Below are positions 55,336 to 64,000 of a stretch of 64,000 nt of DNA, piece by piece; the stretch's first letter is position 1, and each line of letters begins with the position of its first letter. The notes under the pieces are model-generated. The model had not been told where the DNA came from. It made no database searches and saw nothing but the letters and a program-made list of their open reading frames with translations. The DNA is taken from positions 562,305-626,304 of the forward strand of contig NW_026945764.1 of NCBI RefSeq assembly GCF_034702125.1, written 5' to 3'. Source of the stretch: Engraulis encrasicolus. Lineage: Eukaryota > Chordata > Actinopteri > Clupeiformes > Engraulidae. A program made the position numbers and the translations under genes.

Positions 55336-58303
55336 CCACATGTAAATTACCACTCACAGAGATACACATGCCAGGGTTTTAACCCATAGAGTTACCAACT
55401 CAACTCGAGCAAGCTATTTTTGTAAAAGAGCGCTGAGCGCGCCCTCCCCCCATGCATACGGTAAATCCTTTCAATAAAGGCCAGTATTCTCTGATCAGCT
55501 TGAATTCTTATCTACAAGAGAGATTCCCGCTGCGCAGAATCATTTGAGCAATAAGTTCATACAGAACCAGAGGTTGCGGTAGACTTTGGTCGAAAAAAAT
55601 CCGTCATCGCCTATTTTTTAATTTGTCGTCTCGTTTCTCAATGATGGGAACAGCACATGCGCAATTGCGGCCAATTGAGAGTAAACACCTGTGAATACAC
55701 CCCCTTTCACTCGACATTCATTCTCCAACTTTGAGGATAGAGTCCATTTTGCTGTCCATTTTCTCTCTGCCCCTGTCATGGACTGTGAAACAAGCTGCAG
55801 ATATGTCTCACTGACGCGCGTCTGATTCAGTATTCAGCGCTATGGTCACCACAAGCACTTTTTTAAAAGACGCGCGGCGTGCAGGGCTTTATCCAACCGC
55901 TGTCAGTCACTCGTTTAGCTCTGATTAATGCGCCGATTGTAATACAAAGGTGCAGTGTTAAATAATATTCGCGTTTGGCTTCACATGCACGATGGAAAGG
56001 AAAGCCATTTTGAAACAGAAAGTTTTAGCCCAGGCAGGCGACAAAGGCACCTAGCCTAGCCTACAACTAGAAGACAACCAGATTTCGCCAAACTTTGTTG
56101 AAAAATGAAAGCAACGATAAAGGGATCCTCTCTGTAGGCCTACGTAGCCCCATCGGCTTATATGTTGGCTGTGGGAGCGCGGTAAAGTTGTCTGAAATAA
56201 AAATATACATAGCCTACATAATGGGTGAACCAGCTATCGAAATGAGAGAAGGTTAGCTGTTTCTGGCAATGTTTGCCAAGTTGTAAGTTGCGTTGCCTGA
56301 TAATATTAAGGCTCTTGAATATCCGTCGTTTTTATTACATTTCGTTAATGTCCTGAAGCCGTTTTAGACCATCGTTGCCTTTGAGGGAAGGTTCTGGCTA
56401 GCAAACATGCTTATGTTTCAAGCGAGGAGTTATGAAACAATGCTTTTATGAAGGGCGATAGAGGGACAACTTCGTCATTGGCAGAAAATCAGATAGTCGG
56501 TAAATGTAGGTCTAGTAGGCCTAGGTCTACAAATAGTTCTGAATCTTAAATGAATCAAAGTCACACGTGTATGGTGGCAATGTCGTTATTTTAATTCATT
56601 ATTTGGAGCAAGTGCAGAGGCGCGCGCTCTGCTGCAGCCAGTCGCACAGCCCAGCTGCTGCGCTTGGTATGACAAGCAGGGAGAAAGGCGAATGATAGTA
56701 GCCAGAAATTATCTGCGCTGATGATAACTATGCCTAATTGAAATGCATATTTGCTCTACGGTGTAGGCCTACTTAAACTTGAAATTTATTGAACATCACC
56801 CTGAATTTTGATCTGTCAAAATGACGGCCAGGCTTCAGAATTTTCCGTCATCCTTCAAAAAAGTCTGTCAATGACGGACATTTGTCGGTTAACGCGACCT
56901 CTTTACAGAACACACATCTCTCTCTCTCTCGCTCTCCTCCCACTGCTCCGCACAAGTGGTAACACAAGCGCACGGCGCTCCACAGAGCACGCGCCGGTCT
57001 CTTTCTTCTCTCTCTCACACACACACACACGCATAGCGTACACACACACACACATAGTGCATCCTCCCATACCCCGTGTATTGCATATTTCACTTAAGTT
57101 CTTATGCCCTGTGAATCACATTGCCTGTTCCGTCAGACCAGGTCTGCGGCAGTTTTTGTTGTAATTTTTAATTCTCAATTCCACTGGGGTGAAAAAAAAC
57201 ACACTGGGAAAAGAAAAGTAGAAAAAAAATGGGTGGTGTTTTTGACTGCGTGCCGCGCAGGCTGATTAGTGAGAAGCGAGTCGGCTGACCACCGTCAGCT
57301 GTGCTCGTTTCAACTGATTCAGTTTGCGCGGCAAATGTCAAGCGCAGGTGTTTTAATTACGCTTTGCAGCTCAGTTGGGAGAAAACGCTGCTGAGAGTCA
57401 CACGCAAAGACTGCTGTGCCTTCTCATACACAACTTTGATGTAATACTGGAAGACTGGAGAGGGAACCGGTAAGCGTTTTGTCTTTAATTATTAGCGAGA
57501 TGCCTCGTAGCACTTCTACTGCACTCGGCTTGTTTGGGGTTTTGCCGTGGGAGTCGGGGTTAGTGCCGGTTTCCTGTAAACTATTGGGAACCTTTTGCTG
57601 GTGGTTGATTACTTTAAACTGTAAGCTCAGTAGCCTGGGCACAAGCTGCATTTACCGTTTAATGCTGAGATTTGTGTAGACGATGGTTGCAGCGTACTTC
57701 ATGGATGATTTTCATTACTTCTATAAACAGCCAGCTGGCCGTGCGCTTTTATAGTGCAGTTGCTTAAACCAAGAAATATTTTCCCTTCTCAATTGTCTTG
57801 TAATTTTATTCATATAATTGTATTGTTCTACTATATCCAATTTCTGGTTTAAACTATATTGCAACATGTATTTTTGATATTTATTGTAAGCATTATTTGC
57901 ACATTGCATAGTTGCATAGCTCACATTTGGAGCATTGTATTTGCACTGAATCATTGCACATATTTACTGAAAAGTAATTACTGTTTGTATTTTCCTTTTG
58001 TGTACCTTAGGTTTTTTACCTAAGGGGAAAGACTGAACAACTACAAAAAGTGTTACTTCCTGCTGCTAACCTCACACATGGACTTGTGCCCTGAAATTAA
58101 ATAAAAGGAAAAAAAGAGGAAAAGCCAAAAAGAAAACCACTGTTGTCTGTCAAGTCCTTTTGAGTGAATTCCAGTGCCTTCAGTTAATCTCCACCAGTGT
58201 CACACCTTTTTCAAGTTGGGGAAAATGCACAGTTAAACCAAACCAAACAAAACTGAAAAACAAACAAACAAAAATCAAAACAAAACCGACAACTTGACAG
58301 TAA
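55336..58303. other. No gene recognised; possible LTR leader of the BEL element at the right end
   Basis: A CT run (about 56917-56938) and CA runs (about 57017-57052) lie here. The stretch before 58300 includes AAATAAAA (about 58100), which could be an LTR polyadenylation signal, but without the 3' LTR I cannot place the 5' LTR or primer site. Confidence 0.4.
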
Positions 58304-58387
58304 AAAAACGGCAACCAGCTGGTTGGAAATCCAGCCAACCTGAAGCGCCGCGTAAAAGCCAGCCCAGCCCGCCGCCGCAACAAGCCC

Positions 58388-58594
58388 AGCCCGCCTGCCG
58401 CTGAGTCCACGCCCAGCCCGCCTGCCGCTGAGTCCAAGGCCAGCCCGCCTGCCGCTGAGTCCACGCCCAGCCCGCCTGCCGCTGAGTCCACGCCCAGCCC
58501 GCCTGCCGCTGAGTCCACGCCCAGCCCGCCTGCCGCTGAGTCCACGCCCAGCCCGCCTGCCGCTGAGTCCACGCCCAGCCCGCCTGCCACACCA
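58388..58594 (+). repeat. 27-bp tandem repeat, seven full units, before gag ATG
   Basis: Unit AGCCCGCCTGCCGCTGAGTC + CACGCCC from 58388, with an eighth partial unit at 58577. It is in frame with the gag start at 58622, encoding SPPAAESTP per unit. The frame is open back to a TAA at 58301 but has no ATG. Confidence 0.93.
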
Positions 58595-58621
58595 AACCCA
58601 TCAATCTTCTGTACGCCCAAA

Positions 58622-59374
58622 ATGGCAGAATCGACGTCTCTACAGCAGCTGAAGAGAGCAAGAACGACCGCCAAACAGAGGTTTAGCCGACAATCAAACG
58701 CACTACTGAAGTCATGCAAAAAGATGTCGGCGGAAGAACTGATGGAGGCCTTTGACAAAGTCAAGCTTGAGGCCGAAAAGGTAATGGAGGCAAATGAGCA
58801 GGTGGAGGTCTTCATTGACGAGGTGGAGCTCGAAGCCACTGCGCGGACAGAACTTGAAGAAGAGGTGAGGAAAACAACTGAGGACTGTGAGCAGAAACAG
58901 GACGAAGTGGAGGATGTGGTGCAAAAGGTGCTGTGGCAAAGCTTCGGCTGCTCTGAGCTCACACTTGCACTGGAGGCAGCCGAAAAAGACTGCAAGCGGC
59001 TGGCTGGAAGGAAATCTGAAGTAAAGCTGGAAGTGTATGACCTCATGCTCAGCAACCTCGAGCGGCTGGTTAAGGCAGCAAAAACCTCCATGCGCCAATG
59101 GACTCGGTGGGCCCCGGACGAAGAGCGACCGGACTTCCAGCAGCGCATCTGGAGCGTAGAGGGCTCGCTGCAAGAGTTGACCTCTGAGAAGGCTGGCCTC
59201 CTGCAAACCAAGCTGGACTGCAAGTCATCAGAGGAAACACCACACCAGCAACCTACCATCAAGCTGAAGCCAACAGCGCTGCCGCAGTTCGATGGAAATA
59301 AGCAAAACTACTACCTCTGGAGGAAGGAATGGGAGGCACTCCAACGGCATGGAGAACCAACCGGGTCCAAATAG
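58622..59374 (+). pseudogene. BEL/Pao gag, N-terminal part ending at an in-frame UAG
   Basis: MAESTSLQQLKRARTTAK starts a 250-residue coiled-coil-rich gag segment (AEELMEAFDKVKLEAEKV, EEVRKTTEDCEQKQDEVE), then LPQFDGNKQNYYLWRKEW, the DUF1759-type gag region. A TAG at 59372-59374 interrupts it, and the same frame continues directly downstream with gag sequence, so this looks like a point mutation rather than a gag-pol boundary. Confidence 0.8.
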
Positions 59375-62195
59375 GTAAAGAAAATCCAGCTGTTAGAAAG
59401 CCTTGAGGACAAAGTGGCAAGAGACCTGCGCCTGTCAACTTACGGGACGGCAGAGGAGATCTTCCGGGTCCTCGAAAACCGGTTTGGGAACAAAACCTCC
59501 ATCGCACTCGAGATCATTGAGGAGCTGCAGGCGCTGCCACCGGTCAAAAGTCATCAGCCAAGAAAAATAGTGGACTTGATCCAAACCGTGGAAAAGGCCC
59601 TGTACGACCTCAGCGCGCTGGGAAACACTGGCGCGCTAAAAAACCCACTCGTAACAAAATCCCTAGAAGGCAAGCTGCCAGAGGGATTAAAGAAAGAGTG
59701 GCTTCTCCATGTGTCAGAGGAGGAAGACTCTGAAGACACCTCACCAGAAAAAAGGTTTGACACACTCTTCAAATTCTTGAGAAGCCAGGAGAAGATATAT
59801 GAACAGCTAGACCAGTTGAAGGACGATGACTCAAGCAGGAGAGACACAAGAGTTCCACAAAAGCATGCACGCACCAAGACCACCAACTCCCAGGGTACCC
59901 AAGCACCCTGTGTTGTCTGTGGAGAGGGCGGCCACCGAAGAAAACTGTATTACTGCAAGAAATTCAAAACCCTCAAAGTTCCAGAGAGGAAGGAAGCAGT
60001 TGAACAGATCGGTGCATGTGGGAAGTGTCTCGAGGTCCACAACAGTTTCGCAGAGTGCAAGACCACCTTCCTGTGTAAGAGCGAGGGGTGTAAAGGAGCT
60101 GAAAGCCATCACTTTTACCTCTGTCCGAAAGCTGGAAGCCAAAGCAACGGGTCAAGGCGGCCAAAGTCCAGTCCAGCACAAGGTGGTGGGAAAAAGCGCA
60201 CAGAGGCCCAAGAAGAGTTCCTGAAGAGTCTGCCACCCGAACTTGCTCAACAGTGTCGGAACGTCTTCTGCAACTCCGTCGCCAAGACGCTCAGTTCTGC
60301 AGTGTCAGGGAAGAGCCTGCTGGAGGAAAACGGCCTTGAGGAGTACCCAGTCATCATGATGATCCTGGAGGTCACTGCCAACGCTGGTCAAAAAATTGGT
60401 ACGCTGATAGACTTGGCCTCTGATACCAACTATATAACTCATGAAGCCGCATGTGAGCTGAACCTGAGAAGTGAAGATGTGACGCTCATAGTTCATGGAG
60501 TTGGTGGGATGCAGGTGACGGTGAAGACTAAGCGCTACCTCCTAAAAATCCGAGTCTCAACATCAAAAGGAACCCTCAGATCTCACCAACTCGTGTGCTA
60601 TGGGCTAGACAGCATCGCAGAGGTCAGTCGTCACGTGGCACCAAAGACCCTACAGAGACTCTTCCCTGACGTCGCACTCCATGAACTGACCCGTCCAACC
60701 AAAATCGAGCTGCTAATTAGCCACAAAGAGGGGCAACTCGTCCCACAGAAGGTACGCTCCATCGGTGACCTCATCCTGTGGGACGGCCCCCTCGGGAAAA
60801 CAGTTGGCGGCTCCCATCCGGACCTCCTGGAGGAGGTCAAAATCACTGCTCACGGGTCCAGAACCCACTTTGCCCGGTCCATGCGCACAGCTGCTGTTGA
60901 CTACAGAGAGGTCAGCCATGGCCCAGTGCAACCACCTCACCTTGCCCGAGCCACTACATCTTCTGCCAATCGGGACTTCATGAACTGGTGGAAGTGGGAT
61001 AGCATCGGTGCTGCGTGCGAGCCCAGGTGCGGCGGCTGCAGATGCGGAAATTGCCAGCCCGGAGGGAAAGAGATGTCGATCTCAGAGGAGAGAGAGCTGG
61101 AGCAAATAAAGAGTGGGCTGACCTACACCAGTGGAGATCACCACAGTGACAAACCACACTGGCATGCCAAATACCCCTGGGTTGAAGATCCAGCAACACT
61201 GCCGAACAACAGGAGAGCTGTCGAAGCAACATTCCTGAGGACGGAGAAGCAATTGGCGAAAGAGCCAAAGTGGAAGGCAGCTTACAAGGCTCAAGTCCAT
61301 GAGATGGTCGAGCGGAGAGCTGCATTCAAACTGTCCAAAGAAGATTCGGAAAGCTGGACGGGGGCGGTATGGTACATCAGCCACTTGATTGCTCCAAATC
61401 CGCACTCTGTGACTACACCAGTTCGTCTCGTCTGGAATAGTAGTCAGAAATGCAAGGGCCAGAGCCTGAATGACCTACTCCTCAAAGGTCCAGACGTCCT
61501 CAATGACATTCGTGCTGTCCTCCTCAGATTCCGGCAAGGTGTCTTCGCCGCACTTGGGGACATCAAAAAAATGTACAATTCTGTATGGCTTGAAGACCAA
61601 GAAGTGCATCTCCACCGCTTCCTGTGGAGAGATTCTGAGGAGGAAGACATCCAGGAATATGCCATCACGAGGGTCAACATTGGTGACAAACCAGCAGGCT
61701 GTATCGCACAGGTCGCCATGCGGGAGACAGCCAATCTGCCCATGTTCCACCATCTTGCAGAAGAGCGCCGCGTCCTGGAGCAAGACGCGTATGTCGATGA
61801 TGTCTTAACCTCGCATGACGACCTGAACAAGCTCAAGCAAATCACTGCAAACGTTGAACAAATCCTAGAAGCTGGTGGATTCTACATGAAGCCATGGGTC
61901 TACTCAGGCCAAAGTGGGAGGTCGGAACCAGGTGACCCCCCAAAGAAAGAACCCCAAGTGATGGTCCTCCCAAACCAACTCTCAGAAGAGAACAACAAAG
62001 CCCTGGGTCTCGGGTACAATCCAGAGAGCGACAAGTTTCACTTGATGGTGGCTGTGAACTTCTCCAAAAAGAAGAAAAAAATGCGGCTGGGAGTGAACTT
62101 GTCAAAGGAGGAAGTCAGGGCACAAGCACCAGATCCACTCACCCGACGGGAGCTTCTCAGCCAAGTCGCTGGGCTGTACGACCCCCTCGGCTGCA
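59375..62195 (+). CDS. BEL/Pao gag C-terminus, protease, reverse transcriptase
   Basis: The same frame after the stop (first ATG 59414). Gag: ARDLRLSTYGTAEEIFRVL; zinc-finger cysteines CVVCGEGGHRRKLYYC and CGKCLEVHNSFAEC. Protease: LIDLASDTNYITHEAA (about 60405-60450). RT: FAALGDIKKMYNSVWL (catalytic Asp, motif A) and DAYVDDVLTS (YVDD, about 61785-61812). It ends in the LYDPLG region, where the frame is lost to a one-base-type indel; the original frame stops at 62272. Confidence 0.9.
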
Positions 62196-62391
62196 ACACC
62201 GGTCAAGCAGAAGGGAGCCATCCTGGTAAGAAGAGCATTCCAGGAGGCAAAAGTCAAGCACAGTCCAGCTGAGGATACATGGGATGCACCGTTGTCTGAG
62301 GGCCTTCGGGAGGACTCCATCTGCCTCCTTGAAGACTATGCAGAGCTCAGTCGTCTGAAATTCCCCAGAGCCTTGACTCTTGTGCCAAACC
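62196..62391 (+). pseudogene. BEL/Pao pol, short segment in frame 3
   Basis: Between two frame changes the polyprotein reads on in frame 3: SEGLREDSICLLEDYAEL, KFPRALTLV. Frame 2 resumes near 62391, so two opposite-sign indels bracket about 195 bp. Confidence 0.7.
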
Positions 62392-64000
62392 CTGCGGCAT
62401 CACCTTCTCTGATGGCAGTGAGCGCTCCTACGGTGCTGTACTGTACCTGCGGTGGGAAATGCAGCACAACGTGACCATACAGCTGGTCGAAGCCAAAGCC
62501 AGGTTGACGCCTCTAGACCACAAGGGCGACGCTGTCAAGGCTGAAGTCTGTGGTGCCGTCTACGCTGGCCGACTGAAGAAACACTTCCAGAAGCACTGTA
62601 GCATCCACGTGGAAAAGTGGTACCACCTGGTCGACAGCCAGACAGTCCTGGGGGCCATCCAACGTGAGAGCTATGGCTACCAAACATTCTTCGCCAATAG
62701 AATTGGAGAAATCCAAGGCAGCACAAGCGTCCAAGACTGGTGGTGGATCCCCGGGCCTCTCAACATCGCGGACATTATCTCAAGAGGGGCAAGCCCAAAA
62801 GAACTGGATGAAGACACAGAATGGCAGCTTGGTCCAAAGTTCCTGAGTCTCCCAGAGAGTGAGTGGCCCATAAAGTCCGCAAAAGATGTTGCTGTGGAAG
62901 CCAGAGAGAACCTCATGCGCATCCAGAAGAAGGCATTTGTTGCCGCTTTAACCCGAGCTGGAGCAAAGAGGCAGCCCAAGCCGGATCCAAGCTCAAACCC
63001 CACCAACCTGCACAGGCCTCCTGCTGGATCCACTGTCACAAACCTGGTGTCAGTTCAGCGGTTCAGCAGCCTAACCAGACTTGTAAAGACTCTCGCACTT
63101 GTCTGGAGGGCCGCAAAAATGTTTCTCCGTCGCAAGGCCCAGGGAAAACCAAAGTGGGAGGCAGTCCCAATGACTGGTACAATCACTGTGGCCGAGAGAG
63201 AAGACGCCTTCAGAGACCTCTGCCTTGCGGCTCAAGAAGGAGCCACCTTCGCAAACACCACAACAAACCAACTGGTCGCCTACAGGGACGAAGCCAGTGG
63301 GCTGTTGCTGTGCGGTGGAAGAATCCAGCACTTCAAAGAAGATGGCCGTGCTGTTCCACTGATCCCCTTCGACACCTGGTTGGGGACTCTGCTGGCACGC
63401 CAAAGTCACCAAGAAGGCCATGAAGGAGTCTCTGGCACTCTCCTCAGAATGCGGCAGAAGGCTTGGGTTGTGCAAGGCAGGAGGCTGGCCCAGCAAGTCA
63501 TCAATAAGTGTATGCACTGCAAAAAAGTGAGAGCTCAAGTCTGCCAGCAAGTGATGGGTGACTTACCTGTAGAAAGGGCAAGACCTTCTGCGCCATTCCA
63601 ATTCATGTCAGTCGACCTGTTTGGACCCTACCTGGTCAAAGATGACATCAAAAGAAGAGTGTCCATGAAAGTCTGGGGAGTCGTCTTCTCCTGCATGGCA
63701 AGCCGGGCCCTGCATATCGACCTTGTCAACAGCATGTCAACAGAAAGCTTCCTCATGACCTACCAAAGGTTCACTGCCATCAGAGGCCACCCCACCAAGG
63801 TCTGGTCAGACCCCGGAACCAACTTTATTGGTGCAAAGTCTCTGCTGGAAGACCTTTACAGTTTCCTGGGTACCCAAGACCTGTCAAACCTGGAAGAGTA
63901 TGCCGTGAAGAATGGTACAAGCTGGACATGGAAAGTGCTCCCTGCCGATTCACCGCATCGAAATGGAGCCGCAGAAGCTGCTGTAAGGATCGCAAAGAGA
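62392..64000 (+). CDS. BEL/Pao RNase H and integrase, runs off the window
   Basis: Frame 2 stays open to base 64000 with no stop. RNase H: ITFSDGSERSYGAVLYL, AEVCGAVYAGRLKKHF, YHLVDSQTVLGAI, PGPLNIADIISRG. Integrase: zinc site HQEGHEGVSG to CMHCKKVRA, then catalytic D in FMSVDLFGPY, D in VWSDPGTNFIGA and E in HRNGAAEAAV near the right edge. The remaining integrase and the 3' LTR lie beyond the window. Confidence 0.88.

Noticed and set aside
57470..58010. Possible intron (CCG|GTAAGCG to ACCTTAG|G)
   Set aside because: The splice-like borders are fair, but no coding frame or known exon flanks them.
58180..59262. 360-residue minus-strand frame rich in serine with GGLGVDSAA repeats
   Set aside because: It is the antisense shadow of the 27-bp repeat and of the well-supported BEL gag frame; no homology of its own is visible.
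59366..59380. UAG as programmed gag-pol readthrough
   Set aside because: It lies in the middle of gag, and the following bases do not match the known readthrough context.

Overview
The window is vertebrate, very probably teleost, genomic DNA. The evidence is a fish-type NLRC3-like (NLR-C) immune receptor gene with FISNA, NACHT and LRR exons, a ctif-like coding exon, and a dense set of fish-type transposons (Tc1/mariner, hAT, CR1/L2-like LINEs, Penelope-like ends, Ty1/copia, BEL/Pao) with long (GT)n and (GA)n microsatellites. I cannot name the species from sequence alone.

The main host locus is one NLR-C gene on the minus strand. I can follow it from an array of ten small N-terminal exons (40226 down to 36337), through a 73-bp linker exon (12870-12798), a 238-bp exon (5360-5123) and a 1.8-kb FISNA-NACHT exon (4983-3183), to LRR exons at 2944-2771, 2360-2196, 1747-1577, 1071-907 and a last one cut by the window edge (33-1). 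Splice sites and codon phases agree across every junction I could check. The first coding exon (to the right) and the 3' end (to the left) are not seen. The ten array exons sit in five tandem units of about 860 bp, two exons per unit, and the units are separated by long palindromes.

The two large introns are a transposon palimpsest. 5.8-12.7 kb: an internally deleted LINE flanked by inverted Penelope-like ends and hit by two related hAT-like elements and another inverted-repeat element. 13.5-15.8 kb: a MITE, a Tc1 end and a palindrome. 19.5-27.3 kb: a palindromic Tc1-type element split by a 1.44-kb hAT-like element and by a complete Ty1/copia retrotransposon. 27.5-34.5 kb: an inverted repeat pair bracketing a plus-strand ctif-like exon and a CR1/L2-type LINE that starts within about 35 bp of that exon's splice donor.

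Right of the array are a second, nearly intact CR1/L2-type LINE with a 2A-like motif (40.76-44.72 kb), a long stretch without recognisable genes but with several MITEs (44.7-58.3 kb), and a BEL/Pao LTR retrotransposon (58.6 kb to the window end) whose frame is still open at base 64000. Most element coding frames are broken by single indels or stops, several of them in homopolymer runs.
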